Assembly: GCF_938045595.1 (NCBI RefSeq)
Contig: NZ_CALIBB010000255.1
Coordinates: forward strand, 1-41,709
DNA from: an uncultured Campylobacter sp.
Lineage (GTDB): Bacteria > Campylobacterota > Campylobacteria > Campylobacterales > Campylobacteraceae
Direction of reading: 5' to 3'
Length of the DNA stretch: 41,709 bases
Shown here: positions 1 through 8,920 of the stretch, piece by piece
How the letters are laid out: each line of letters starts with the position of its first letter
Position numbering within the stretch: position 1 is the stretch's first letter
Translations under genes and position numbers: made by a program
Notes under the pieces: model-generated
The model's input: only the letters and a program-made list of their open reading frames with translations
Databases searched by the model: none
What the model was told of the DNA's origin: nothing

Positions 1-607
1 TAAGCGGCAACGATAGGCTCTGCCAGTTTAGGATATTAAAGCTATACTCTCCCGTAGCCTCGTGATAGAAATAGCTCATCGCTAAGAGTCCTACGAGCAG
101 AAACATCGAACCTAGAAAGGTGTAGATGAAAAATTTCACCGCGGCGTAAATTCTCTTGCCGCTGCCCCACGCGCCGATGATATAGAGCATCGGAATTAGC
201 GAAAGTTCCCAAAAGATGTAAAACAAAATCGCATCCAGCGCCACGAAAACGCCCACCATCGTCATCTCTAAAAACAAAATGCAGATGATTAAATTTTTGG
301 CGCGCTCTTTAATGCTTAGACTAAGCAGCGCCAAAAATGTAACCAGCGTGCTTAGGATCACTAAAAACAGCGAAATTCCGTCCACGCCGATGAAGTAGTT
401 GATGCCGTATTCGCTTATGAAAGGGTGCAGCACGCTAAACGCGATGCCGTCCACCGGCTCGTAGAGTATCCACAAAACGAGCGAAAGCACGAACTCTATA
501 AAGCTCATCGTAACGGCATAGGTCTTGATGCTCGCTTCGTCGATCAAAAAGCCTAAAACCGCAGCTACCGCCGGAAAAAATATAACCAAACTTAAAAAGT
601 ATTCCAT
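1..607 (-). CDS. nuoM: NADH-quinone oxidoreductase subunit M (partial)
   Basis: This is the N-terminal 202 codons of the antiporter-like membrane subunit NuoM; the rest lies beyond the left edge. Translation from the ATG at 607 starts MEYFLSLVIFFP and shows the family hallmarks GVDGISL and FWELSLIPMLYIIGAWG, within a series of hydrophobic segments. The Glu in FWELSLIP corresponds to the essential proton-channel glutamate of the NuoL/M/N family. It starts 7 bases after the nuoL stop, so it belongs to the same operon. The gene is open to the edge with no internal stop. Identification is secure; only the C-terminal part is unseen. Confidence 0.95.
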   Translation of the reverse strand, partial: MEYFLSLVIFFPAVAAVLGFLIDEASIKTYAVTMSFIEFVLSLVLWILYEPVDGIAFSVLHPFISEYGINYFIGVDGISLFLVILSTLVTFLALLSLSIKERAKNLIICILFLEMTMVGVFVALDAILFYIFWELSLIPMLYIIGAWGSGKRIYAAVKFFIYTFLGSMFLLVGLLAMSYFYHEATGEYSFNILNWQSLSLPL

Positions 608-614
608 GCCCACC

Positions 615-2462
615 TCACAGCGCAAACGCCAAAATCAGCAAAATGAAAGATCCCAAAACCATCCACCTTAAATTTGCGCTCAAATCTCCGCTATTGCTTA
701 CGCGATCCGCACCCTCGCCGCTTTTTACCGCCACGCGAGCGATCAGATCGACGCTAGCGTCTATGATCGCGCCGTCGCATTTAGCGCAGATCTCGCTAAG
801 CTTAGCGTATCCGCGCACGATCACGCGCTCGTAAATTTGCGGGATAAAATACTGAGCGATCAAAATTTTATAAAATTTGCAGTTCTTTAAATTTTGGCTA
901 AATTTACCCTTGCCGTATGTCCAAATCGTGCCGATCGCTACCGCGCTTATCATCGCTAGCGTTATGGCGATCAAAATTACCTCTACGCCGTGCGGGATCG
1001 AAGCTTTAAAGCCCGGAAGTATGCTAAGCACGAATTCCGCGAAATCGTGCTCGAAAAAGCCCGCAATCACTGCAGGAACGGCCAGCACGCCCATCGCGAT
1101 AAGAGCGAAGCCTTTCGCCTCGTGCGGATGGTGCGAGTATTTTGCCTTGCCGAAAAACACGAGCATTATTAGACGCGCGCTGTAAAACGTCGTCATCGCA
1201 GCGCCCGCAAACAGCAGCGCCCAGATAAAATACGCGTCCGCGCTCCACGCCGCTTCTAAAATTTTATCTTTTGAGAAAAAACCCGCGAACGGATAAAATC
1301 CGCAAAGCGCGAGCGAGCCTATGCACATTAAAATCGTCGTAGGTCGCATAAACTTATATAATCCGCCCATATTTTGGATATTTAGATCGTCTTTCATCGC
1401 GTGCATTACGTTGCCCGCGCCCAAAAATAGAAGCGCTTTGAAAAACGCATGCGTCGCCAGATGAAATAGCGCGATCCAATACGCCCCGAGCCCCGCAGCT
1501 ACGAACATATAGCCAAGCTGCGAAAGCGTGGAGTAGGCGATGATCTTTTTAAGATCATTATGAACCAGCGCCATCGACGCCGCAAAGACCGCCACGAAAG
1601 CGCCTAGACAGACGATAAAGCCGCTTACTTCGGGAGCGAGCGCGAAAATCGCATTTGCGCGGATCACCAGATAAACGCCCGCCGTAACCATCGTCGCTGC
1701 GTGAATGAGCGCGGATACGGGCGTCGGACCCGCCATCGCGTCGGCAAGCCAGGTATGAAACGGAAACTGCGCGCTTTTGCCCATCGCGCCGATAAATAAA
1801 AGCGCTGCGATCAGGGTTAAAATTTCAGGCTCCAAGCCCGCCGCATTCGCAAACACTACCTCATACCGCAGCGAGCCGAAATTTAAATAGATCAAGAAAA
1901 TTCCAAGCAGCATCCCAAGATCTGCGATGCGGTTCATTATGAAAGCCTCGTTGGCGCACCAGCTGTAACCCTCCCTATCATACCAAAAGCCGATCAGCAG
2001 CCACGAGCAGAGTCCGACCCCCTCCCAGCCGATGAAAAGCCCTAAAAAATTATCGCTCGTTACCAAAACCAGCATCGAAAATACGAAAAGCCCCAGGAAG
2101 CTGAAAAATTTAGCGAAGTTTTCATCATCCCACATATAGTAGATCGAATACACATGCACTACGCTGGAAACGATGCCTACGACCACCATCATCACCGCAC
2201 TTACGCTATCTATGAGAAAGCTAAATTTTGCGTCCAAAAATCCTGTGCTTATGAAATCGGCTAAGCTTACGCTGATTAGGCGGTTGTCAGAGACGAGCTC
2301 CATCAAAGCAAGCGACGCGATAGTGCTTAAAATCACCAGCGCCGAGCAGATTACGCCTATAAACATCTTGTCTTTGGCACGAATGAAAACGCCTGCGAAG
2401 ATCGCCGAGGCAAGCGGTGCGAAAAGGGCGATTAAAAGCCACACAAAAACGGTATCAAGCAT
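615..2462 (-). CDS. nuoL: NADH-quinone oxidoreductase subunit L
   Basis: NuoL is the distal antiporter-like proton-pumping subunit of complex I, with many transmembrane segments and the C-terminal lateral helix. Visible signatures are GWEGVGLCSWLLIGFWY (conserved Glu) and GKSAQFPFHTWLADAMAG followed by PTPVSALIHAATMVTAGVYL, which carry the conserved Lys and His. About 615 residues is normal for the family. I chose the ATG at 2462 (MLDTVFVW) because AAGGA lies 8 bases upstream; an in-frame ATG at 2471 would sit directly on that Shine-Dalgarno sequence. The start overlaps the nuoK stop, suggesting translational coupling. Confidence 0.95.
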   Translation of the reverse strand: MLDTVFVWLLIALFAPLASAIFAGVFIRAKDKMFIGVICSALVILSTIASLALMELVSDNRLISVSLADFISTGFLDAKFSFLIDSVSAVMMVVVGIVSSVVHVYSIYYMWDDENFAKFFSFLGLFVFSMLVLVTSDNFLGLFIGWEGVGLCSWLLIGFWYDREGYSWCANEAFIMNRIADLGMLLGIFLIYLNFGSLRYEVVFANAAGLEPEILTLIAALLFIGAMGKSAQFPFHTWLADAMAGPTPVSALIHAATMVTAGVYLVIRANAIFALAPEVSGFIVCLGAFVAVFAASMALVHNDLKKIIAYSTLSQLGYMFVAAGLGAYWIALFHLATHAFFKALLFLGAGNVMHAMKDDLNIQNMGGLYKFMRPTTILMCIGSLALCGFYPFAGFFSKDKILEAAWSADAYFIWALLFAGAAMTTFYSARLIMLVFFGKAKYSHHPHEAKGFALIAMGVLAVPAVIAGFFEHDFAEFVLSILPGFKASIPHGVEVILIAITLAMISAVAIGTIWTYGKGKFSQNLKNCKFYKILIAQYFIPQIYERVIVRGYAKLSEICAKCDGAIIDASVDLIARVAVKSGEGADRVSNSGDLSANLRWMVLGSFILLILAFAL

Positions 2463-2778
2463 CCGGTCCATCCTTGGAAGGATTTTTAAAATTTACGAAG
2501 CTGTCAAGTTCGATGCTGCCCGTTTTCTTATACCACAAGATGAGTAATCCAAGCCCCACGGCCATCTCGCTCGCAGCGATTGCGACGATGAAAAGTGCAA
2601 AAATTTCGCCGTTTATATTGTCGTAAAATTTCGCCACGGTGACGAGGGCTAAATTTGCGGCGTTTAATAAAATTTCGCTCGAAAAAAAGAGCATTATCAA
2701 ATTTCTTCGCTTCATCATACCCGCAAGCCCGAGCCCAAACATCATCGCAGCGACGATCAGATAGTGATTTAGACCCAT
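2455..2778 (-). CDS. nuoK: NADH-quinone oxidoreductase subunit K
   Basis: NuoK is a small three-helix membrane subunit in the proton path between the quinone site and the antiporter subunits. The 107 residues show the family core NLIMLFFSSEILLNAANLA and the buried glutamate in AASEMAVGLGLLI; these two acidic positions are essential in studied homologues. The C-terminus (roughly residues 85-107) is charged and slightly longer than the 100-residue E. coli protein. A GAGGGG Shine-Dalgarno precedes the ATG, and the nuoJ stop lies just upstream. Its last bases overlap the nuoL start. Confidence 0.95.
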   Translation of the reverse strand: MGLNHYLIVAAMMFGLGLAGMMKRRNLIMLFFSSEILLNAANLALVTVAKFYDNINGEIFALFIVAIAASEMAVGLGLLILWYKKTGSIELDSFVNFKNPSKDGPDA

Positions 2779-2779
2779 T

Positions 2780-3307
2780 TTACCCCTCGCTCTCTTCGTA
2801 GCTCAGGCTCGCGTCCATCTGCTTATGCGCAAGCACGATAGCGCAGATCATCGCCATGAGCAGCATCACGGCGGCAAGCTCGAAAATCGCCAGATATTTC
2901 GTAAAAATAATCATCCCAAGCGCCTCGGTATCGTCGGTATTTAAAATTTTAAGCGTTTCTACGTTGTTCGCAACCACCGCGCCAAGCACGATAATCACGA
3001 GCAAAAATGCGATCACGCCGCTAAGCGCGAAAAATAGCCTTGCCCCCTTTTTCGGCTCGCTTACGTTTTTATCCGCACCCAAAAACATCAGCGCGAAGCC
3101 GTAAAGCACGATCACGGCGCCAGTGTAGACTATGATCTGCACTACGCCTAAAAACTCCGCATCCAGCAAGAAGAAAAATCCGCTCATAAAGACCATACCG
3201 CCGGCGAGCGCGCTAAGGGCGTAAAGAACGTTTTTGCTAAAAACGCTGATACCGAAAAGCGCCAGGCAAACCGCGCTGAAAAAATAAAATGCAAGCGTTT
3301 GTATCAT
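2780..3307 (-). CDS. nuoJ: NADH-quinone oxidoreductase subunit J
   Basis: NuoJ is a membrane subunit with five predicted hydrophobic segments (near residues 1-20, 28-48, 55-77, 92-115 and 138-160). The family signature VQIIVYTGAVIVLYGFALMF is present in the third segment; its pi-bulge region couples quinone reduction to proton pumping. Length 175 is typical. The ATG overlaps the nuoI stop as ATGA and has a strong GGGGGAGGAG Shine-Dalgarno, so translation is coupled to nuoI. The C-terminus ends in an acidic YEESEG tail. No anomaly is seen. Confidence 0.95.
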   Translation of the reverse strand: MIQTLAFYFFSAVCLALFGISVFSKNVLYALSALAGGMVFMSGFFFLLDAEFLGVVQIIVYTGAVIVLYGFALMFLGADKNVSEPKKGARLFFALSGVIAFLLVIIVLGAVVANNVETLKILNTDDTEALGMIIFTKYLAIFELAAVMLLMAMICAIVLAHKQMDASLSYEESEG

Positions 3308-4512
3308 TGCTCCTCCCCCTGCGCTGAGGAATCCGGCGCGGAACTTTGCGTAGAATTCTCAGCGTCCGCGGCGGAATTCTTTTTATAATTTGCCTTAGAT
3401 TTTTTACCTCGCGCGGCGGAACTCCCCGCGTCTTGCGGAACGAAATTTTCTTTGGAATTCTCCAAAGAATCGTCTTCCGTAGCAAGACCGCCCGTGGAAT
3501 TTTCGACGTGCAGCGCAACCGAATTATCTTTAAAATTTTTACTTTGAGCGGCGGAATCTTCGGCGCTCTGCGGAGCGAAATTTTCTTTAGAATTCTCCGC
3601 CAAATTTTTACTATCCGTAGCGGAATCTTCGGCGCTTTGAGAAGCGGGGTTTTCTTTGGAATTTCGCTGCGAATCAGGCGCGGAATTTTGAGCGTCCGTA
3701 ACGGAATTTTCTTTAGAATTTTCGGCGTCCGCGGTGGAGCTTTCCTTTAAGCTTGCCCGCCCGACATCTTGCCGCTCGGCTAAAATTTCGCCGCTTAAGC
3801 CAGCGCCCTTTGAAAATAAAATTTTATCGCTAGCGGCATCCTCTTTTTTAGAGCTTTCCACGGCGCTTTTTAAATTTAAATCCGCGCTCTTTGAGCTTAG
3901 CTCATCGCTTGCGGCGTCGCTTTTTATATAGGCATTCGGCGTCACCTTGATCCGCGCGCCTGCGTTTTCATCCAGGCTGCCGTAGCCCGCAAACTCCTGC
4001 GCCGCGCCGTTTAAGCATAAATTTTCGCCGCGAATTAAAAGATCCTCTTTAAAGCCGTAATAAGCTCGCTGTTCGCTCGCAAGCTCATATTCGCAGCCGT
4101 GCACGATAGCGATCTCGGGGCAGACGTCCGCGCAAAGCCCGCAATAGACGCAGCGCCCTAAATTTATCGAGTAGTTATCTACCTTTTTGCGACCGTCGCT
4201 GCCGAGGCTTGTCTCCATCGCGATGCAGTTTGCCACGCAGATCTTCTCGCACAAGCCGCATCCGATGCAGCGTTCGCTGCCGCTTTCAAGCAGACGCATA
4301 AGCTTGTGCACGCCGCGATATCTAGGCGGCATGACAAATTTTTCCATAGGATATCGAAGCGTATGCGAGCCGCCGCGCTTAAACATATTTTTTAGAACAA
4401 CCCACAGCCCCACGAAAAGCTCGCCGTTAAAGGTGCGAGCTAGGAATCTGCGAAGCTTATCGCCGCCGGATTTAATAGGGGCTCGTTTATCGATCTGGAC
4501 GTATCTTGCCAT
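3304..4512 (-). CDS. nuoI: NADH-quinone oxidoreductase subunit I with long low-complexity C-terminal tail
   Basis: NuoI carries two [4Fe-4S] clusters (N6a and N6b) in the peripheral arm. Residues 1-190 form the normal protein: RYPMEKFVMPPRYRG, then CIGCGLCEKIC (Cys 82, 85, 88, 92) and CVYCGLCADVCP (Cys 121, 124, 127, 131). The usual family length is about 160-215 residues, but this ORF continues to 402. The extra ~200 residues are rich in Ser, Asn, Ala, Glu, Asp and Lys with no hydrophobic segment. They contain degenerate repeats built on NSKEN and QSAEDSA. The tail stays in frame and its stop overlaps nuoJ as ATGA, so it appears genuinely translated. Its role is unknown; I infer a disordered cytoplasmic extension. 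Confidence 0.93.
   Translation of the reverse strand: MARYVQIDKRAPIKSGGDKLRRFLARTFNGELFVGLWVVLKNMFKRGGSHTLRYPMEKFVMPPRYRGVHKLMRLLESGSERCIGCGLCEKICVANCIAMETSLGSDGRKKVDNYSINLGRCVYCGLCADVCPEIAIVHGCEYELASEQRAYYGFKEDLLIRGENLCLNGAAQEFAGYGSLDENAGARIKVTPNAYIKSDAASDELSSKSADLNLKSAVESSKKEDAASDKILFSKGAGLSGEILAERQDVGRASLKESSTADAENSKENSVTDAQNSAPDSQRNSKENPASQSAEDSATDSKNLAENSKENFAPQSAEDSAAQSKNFKDNSVALHVENSTGGLATEDDSLENSKENFVPQDAGSSAARGKKSKANYKKNSAADAENSTQSSAPDSSAQGEEQ
3372..3740 (-). repeat. Degenerate tandem repeat coding the NuoI tail
   Basis: Within the 3' half of nuoI, units of roughly 60-70 bases recur imperfectly. Each encodes a variant of NSKENFAPQSAEDSA followed by SK. On the plus strand this appears as repeated TTTTCTTTRGAATT and GCGGAATCTTCGGCGCT words (for example near 3450, 3583, 3650 and 3708). 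All units remain in frame. This resembles a coding minisatellite, which may vary in copy number between strains. Confidence 0.7.
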
Positions 4513-4522
4513 CGCGCCCTCC

Positions 4523-5518
4523 TTAAACGATCGCTAGCGCGGTAATTAGCACGCAAGCAAGAGCTAACGGCATGCAGACTTTCCAGCAAAGCCCCATCAG
4601 CTGATCGGGGCGCAGATGCGGCCACGCCGCGCGCGCCCATAGGAAGCAGAAAAACACGAGGCTTGATTTTAATACCATCATAACGCCGCCGGGGATAAAC
4701 CAAAACGCGTTAAATCCGCCCAAAAACAGCAGCGTCGTAGCGACTGAGTAGGTTATGATATTGGCGTATTCGCCGATAAAAAACATACCCCAGCGCATTC
4801 CCGAATACGCCGTACCGGCGCCCGCTACGATCTCGGTTTCGTTTTCGGTAAGGCACAGCGGCGTGCGGTTACACTCGACGAAAGCGGCGATCAGAAATAG
4901 CGCGAAGCAGACGGGCTCTTTCCAGATAAACCACTTATCTATGCCGCCGCTTTGCGCGCTTACGATGTCGATGAGCGAGAGCGAGCCAGTGATCATCACG
5001 ATAGGGATCAGGCTAAGCCCGTTTATCACCTCAAAGCAGGTGATCTGCAAAAACGCACGAAATGCGCCTATCGTGCCCCATTTATTGTAGCTCGCAAGCC
5101 CTCCGATCAGCAGTCCATAAACGCAGGTACCGCTAGCTCCGAGCAAAAATAAAATTCCCACATTTATATCGCTTAAAATCGGCTGGATGGTTCGCCCGCC
5201 GATCGTAAACTCCGGCAGCAGCGGCACTACCGAAAGCGCCACGAAAGCGCCCGTAGCAGAGATTATCGGCGCGATTTTAAAAAGAAGCTTATTCGCCCGC
5301 GTAGGTATCGCGTCCTCTTTGGTAAAAAGCTTTATCATATCCGCGCCAACCTGCAAAAGTCCCGCAGGCCCGACCATAGAGGGTCCGATCCTGCGCTGCA
5401 TAAAGGCAAGCACCTTGCGCTCGGCGTAGGTCGCAAGCCCCGAGAGCAGCGCGATGACGGCTAAAATCACGAGCGCCTTTAAGACGGTGGCTACGAAATA
5501 AAATACACTATCGCTCAT
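4523..5518 (-). CDS. nuoH: NADH-quinone oxidoreductase subunit H
   Basis: NuoH is the membrane subunit that forms much of the quinone-binding chamber between the peripheral and membrane arms. The 331-residue protein has about eight hydrophobic segments. It shows the characteristic RKVLAFMQRRIGPSMVGPAGLLQ (with K and R replacing variable positions), FFIGEYANI and EFNRTPL-like ECNRTPLCLTENETEIVAG, all rich in the conserved acidic and arginine residues. It overlaps nuoG as ATGA (5515-5518) and is followed 10 bases later by nuoI. Length and motifs are normal. Confidence 0.95.
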   Translation of the reverse strand: MSDSVFYFVATVLKALVILAVIALLSGLATYAERKVLAFMQRRIGPSMVGPAGLLQVGADMIKLFTKEDAIPTRANKLLFKIAPIISATGAFVALSVVPLLPEFTIGGRTIQPILSDINVGILFLLGASGTCVYGLLIGGLASYNKWGTIGAFRAFLQITCFEVINGLSLIPIVMITGSLSLIDIVSAQSGGIDKWFIWKEPVCFALFLIAAFVECNRTPLCLTENETEIVAGAGTAYSGMRWGMFFIGEYANIITYSVATTLLFLGGFNAFWFIPGGVMMVLKSSLVFFCFLWARAAWPHLRPDQLMGLCWKVCMPLALACVLITALAIV

Positions 5519-8211
5519 CTGCCCTCTCCTTTGGAATTTGAAATTTTCTCGATTTTTACGCTTGCGTAGCGCGAGGTTTTGAAAAATATCTCGCTGCGCA
5601 GCTTCTCGTCAAAATACGGCAGATACGCCCCGCTAAAGCCTGGATCGATCTTTACGCTAGCGACGATTTCGCATTTTAAATTTACGAGCTCAGTCGCACT
5701 GTTTTCGCTATTTTCATCACCGGCGCCGTCTGCTTTATGCGCGTCGCTTGCGCGATCCGTTTTTTTCGCACGAGCAGCACCGCTTTTATCATTAGCGGCA
5801 CTCGTTTTGCCCACGCCGCTAGTTTTTTCATTATGGCCCACATCGTCCGCTTGGTAAATTTTAACGATGTCGCCTGCGCTCACGCCTAAGTTTTCGGCGA
5901 TACTAGGGCTTAGATACAGCGCGCCAGCTTCGCCCAGAGCGCTGCTTGCGCCGCTAAATTTATTGAATTGATGCAGCGGATTCGCCTCATAGATTAAAAT
6001 TTCGCCCTCGCCTGCTCTAAGCGGCGCGTAAGGCGAGATTTCAAACTCCTCCTCGCTAGCGGCAAACTCCTCATTTCGCAGCTCATATCCGCGGTGGTTT
6101 GCGCCGCCGTTGTCATAAAAATTTTCTAAATCGTCAAATTTAACCTGCTCAAAATCCGCGCCCAAACTCAGCGTATAGCTGATCACGTGTTCCGCGCAAA
6201 CTCCCAGCGCACAGGCAATGTCGTTTAGCTCGTATCCGCCGTAATCAAGCGCCGCATTGGTAGGCACCACGCGCTTATCGTAGTTCGTAAACGTCCCCTC
6301 CTGCTGCACCAAGCTAGGCGCGTCCAGATCGGCTTCCAGCACGCCGAAGCTAATATCGCCCGCTTCGTTGTAGCCTAGCGTCTCGCCCGCGCTCATTTGC
6401 GCGCTAAGCTCACAGATGAGCGCGACGCCCAGGCTGTTCGTGCGCGGCGGCACCACTAGCACTTTTAGCGGCGTGTAGCGCTGCACCAAGCCCGCTAGAC
6501 GCGCAAGCGTGGCGCTATTTGGCGTTCGGATAAAATCCTCGCCGATGATAAGCGAAAAACTCTCCTTTTTAGCCAAAAGCTCATCCACTTTCTGCTCGTC
6601 CAGACCCAGCGCGCGGGCAAAATTTGAAATTTTACTTTCCGCAGGATTTTCGGAATTCTGCGCAGAATTTTTTGCGGAATTTTCGGCACCATCCGCGCTT
6701 GCGGAATTTTCGGCACCGTTCGCACTCGCAACGTTCTCAGCGCCATTTGCCTCCGCAGAATTCTCAAGATTTTGCGAATCTGCGGATTTCTCGTCTAAAT
6801 TTTCCTCCGCCGCGGCGCGCGAAATTTCAAATTCCGCCACGAGTTTCGCATCCAGCCACTCAGGCAGATCGCGCCCGAACTTTTGCAAGATCCAAAGCAG
6901 GATCTGTGCCTCCAAGCCCGCAGCGTGCGGCTGATGGATAAAATTTTTGCCAAAACCTTTAATACCCTCGTCGCAAAACGGATGAAAATAGATCCCGCTT
7001 GCCTTATTTAGCTTGCAGGCGCTATTTACCGCATAGCCCAGATTTGGCGCGTCGCTACGTAAAAACGTGCCGCAAACAACGATAAAATCGCTGTTTTTAA
7101 CCGTCTGCGAATCCGCATTATAAAATTTCGTACCGCTAAGCTTAGAAAATTCGCGCAGGAATTTTTGATACGCAAGCGCTTCGTCGTTAATCAGAGCGAG
7201 CTTAAATTTTTGCCGCAAAAGCTCTAAAATCCGTGCCTCTTCGTTGGTGATGAAGCTATTAAATTTGATATTTTTGATCTCGCCGTCCTCGATGCCGCGC
7301 ACGATGCGATTAAAAACCGCTTCGTTTTTGCTCGCCCGCTCGTTTGAGAAATCCCAGCCGAAGCGCGCTCCTGCATGCAGAACGCTAAAATTTATGTCGC
7401 TGCTAACGCGATAAATTTTTTCACGCGGGTCGCCTATGCCGCGGCGCTTGATCTCGTAATAAAGCAGTTCGCAATCGCTGCTATGCGGGTTGGAAGCGGG
7501 GATTTGACGCAACTCCCAGGCGTTTGAAACGTATTTAAACGCGCTCTCTACCAGAGCCCCCGTCGGGCAGACCGCCGCGCTCTCGCCGTAGTTTACGCAA
7601 TCATCATTTTCATTTACCCGCGCGATTAGGCTTTTTTGAAGCTTATTCCACACGGCGTAGGCGTCTTTGGGCATCGCGTCCTTTTGCTCCTTACTAAGCG
7701 CGTCTCCGCCGCGCGGGACGAGCTTAAAAGCATCTACGCCCAAGCGGTCCTTCGCGGCGGTAATACAGCGCTCGCAGACGATGCAAAGGCTAGGATCGTA
7801 GCTCAAATATCCCCAATCCTGCACCTCGCGTGCCGTATCGCGGATAGCGTAGCTTTGGGTATTTGTGCGCATCAGATGGGCTAAATTTTGAAGCTCGCAC
7901 TCGCCGCTTTGATCGCAAACCCCGCACGCCATCGGATGGTTGATACAATAAACCTGCGTAATCGCCTCGCGCTCGGCGTCGATCTCGGGGCTGCGGCTGT
8001 AAATGACCATGCCGTCTTTGGCTTTGGCGTTGCAGCTATAGACGCGCTTGCCATCCGCTTCGACCATACAAAGTCTGCATGCGAGCGTCGGCGTACCACC
8101 GCTTAGATAACAAAGCGCAGGAATAAAAACGCCGCAGCGACGCGCGACCTGCAAGATATACTCGCCCTCGTCGCACTCGCAAGCTTTACCGTCGATCGTG
8201 ATCTTTGCCAT
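5515..8211 (-). CDS. nuoG: NADH-quinone oxidoreductase subunit G
   Basis: NuoG is the large iron-sulfur subunit of the peripheral arm. The N-terminus has the [2Fe-2S] ligands (CGVFIPALC, then CRLC and a later Cys), then HPMACGVCDQSGEC (His-plus-three-Cys cluster), then CIVCERC with a distant CVNYGESAAVCP for a [4Fe-4S] cluster. A degraded molybdopterin-oxidoreductase-like region follows. The extra N7 CxxC motif of E. coli NuoG is not seen. I place the start at 8211 (MAKITIDGKAC), 1 base after the upstream stop, with AAGG 6 bases upstream; a longer in-frame start at 8256 lies inside the previous gene. Two low-complexity inserts are present, one coded around 6615-6830 and one around 5690-5850. 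The protein is 898 residues. Confidence 0.94.
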   Translation of the reverse strand: MAKITIDGKACECDEGEYILQVARRCGVFIPALCYLSGGTPTLACRLCMVEADGKRVYSCNAKAKDGMVIYSRSPEIDAEREAITQVYCINHPMACGVCDQSGECELQNLAHLMRTNTQSYAIRDTAREVQDWGYLSYDPSLCIVCERCITAAKDRLGVDAFKLVPRGGDALSKEQKDAMPKDAYAVWNKLQKSLIARVNENDDCVNYGESAAVCPTGALVESAFKYVSNAWELRQIPASNPHSSDCELLYYEIKRRGIGDPREKIYRVSSDINFSVLHAGARFGWDFSNERASKNEAVFNRIVRGIEDGEIKNIKFNSFITNEEARILELLRQKFKLALINDEALAYQKFLREFSKLSGTKFYNADSQTVKNSDFIVVCGTFLRSDAPNLGYAVNSACKLNKASGIYFHPFCDEGIKGFGKNFIHQPHAAGLEAQILLWILQKFGRDLPEWLDAKLVAEFEISRAAAEENLDEKSADSQNLENSAEANGAENVASANGAENSASADGAENSAKNSAQNSENPAESKISNFARALGLDEQKVDELLAKKESFSLIIGEDFIRTPNSATLARLAGLVQRYTPLKVLVVPPRTNSLGVALICELSAQMSAGETLGYNEAGDISFGVLEADLDAPSLVQQEGTFTNYDKRVVPTNAALDYGGYELNDIACALGVCAEHVISYTLSLGADFEQVKFDDLENFYDNGGANHRGYELRNEEFAASEEEFEISPYAPLRAGEGEILIYEANPLHQFNKFSGASSALGEAGALYLSPSIAENLGVSAGDIVKIYQADDVGHNEKTSGVGKTSAANDKSGAARAKKTDRASDAHKADGAGDENSENSATELVNLKCEIVASVKIDPGFSGAYLPYFDEKLRSEIFFKTSRYASVKIEKISNSKGEGR
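6674..6760 (-). repeat. 27-base in-frame repeats in nuoG
   Basis: About three copies of a 27-base unit encode AEANGAENV, ASANGAENS and ASADGAENS, followed by further Asn/Ser/Ala-rich sequence. On the plus strand the repeated words are GCGGAATTTTCGGCACC and close variants. The unit keeps the reading frame. Its GGAATTTT core resembles the repeat words in the nuoI tail. Confidence 0.75.
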
Positions 8212-8212
8212 T

Positions 8213-8920
8213 TTAAACCTTAGAAATTTCTGCGAGTTCGAAATTATAACCGCCAAAGCCCTGCCCGCCTGAGCCTAAAAGCGCGATCGTGCCCTTTAGC
8301 TCCTCATCCAAAATAAATTCTTTTTCCAAACTTAGGTGCGGCGTTTTGATACGGACGCGATCGCCGCCCTTGATCTTAGCGACCATACTAAAATACCTTC
8401 CGCCGATGAGTTTATCGTCCGCATCGTGTTTGAAAACCACGGCGCCGTCGAAATTCTCAGGCTCTTTTAGAGGACTTAAATTTGCCCACCCTTGTGCGCC
8501 CAAATCAGCTCGCTCGCCACGTAAGCTTAAAATTTTAACCCCGAACTTCGCCGCTATGAGAGATAGAAAGGCTTTGATATTTTCGGCGTCGGGATGAGTT
8601 TTAATGAGCGCATCGTCGATCAAAAGCACGTCGCAGCCGCTTTGCAAAAACTCTGCGATCTGCTCGATCTCCTCCTCGCCCACGCTACTTTCGCCGCTTA
8701 GATACTCCGCATCCAGATCCGCAAAATAGGGCTCGTCGCAAAAGCTAGCGCAGATTAGCGCCAACACGAAGCTTTGCGCGCCGATCTCGCATTTTATCAG
8801 CTCGCCTGGAAGATGCGGGTCTTGCAGTGGCGATACGCTTAAAATTTCAGCGCTCTTAAAACCTTCTGCGAGCGCGGGATTTTGCAAGCTAAGCAGCGAC
8901 GCGAAATTTAAAATTTTCAT
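8213..8920 (-). CDS. Complex I accessory protein in the nuoF position (Cj1574c/HP1265-type)
   Basis: This 235-residue protein occupies the place of nuoF but has no visible FMN- or NAD-binding motif and no CxxC iron-sulfur motif, so it is not NuoF. By position and size it corresponds to Cj1574c of C. jejuni and HP1265 of H. pylori, which replace the NADH dehydrogenase module. Published genetics in C. jejuni links this replacement to use of flavodoxin as electron donor. The C-terminus includes a beta-rich stretch RVRIKTPHLSLEKEF and a Gly-rich GSGGQGFGGYNFE. The ATG at 8920 overlaps the preceding stop as ATGA with GGGGAGAGG upstream; the longer in-frame start at 8950 is less likely. Family assignment rests on context. 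Confidence 0.75.
   Translation of the reverse strand: MKILNFASLLSLQNPALAEGFKSAEILSVSPLQDPHLPGELIKCEIGAQSFVLALICASFCDEPYFADLDAEYLSGESSVGEEEIEQIAEFLQSGCDVLLIDDALIKTHPDAENIKAFLSLIAAKFGVKILSLRGERADLGAQGWANLSPLKEPENFDGAVVFKHDADDKLIGGRYFSMVAKIKGGDRVRIKTPHLSLEKEFILDEELKGTIALLGSGGQGFGGYNFELAEISKV

Noticed and set aside
3346..3750. Plus-strand frame of 134 codons opposite the nuoI tail
   Set aside because: It is a shadow of the nuoI repeats; its Arg/Ile/Phe-rich repetitive product has no independent support.
6495..6941. Several plus- and minus-strand frames opposite or within nuoG
   Set aside because: They arise from the nuoG repeat insert in other frames and have no ribosome sites.
8212..8256. Longer start for nuoG at 8256
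   Set aside because: The extra 15 residues overlap the upstream gene and precede the normal ferredoxin-domain start; AAGG supports 8211.
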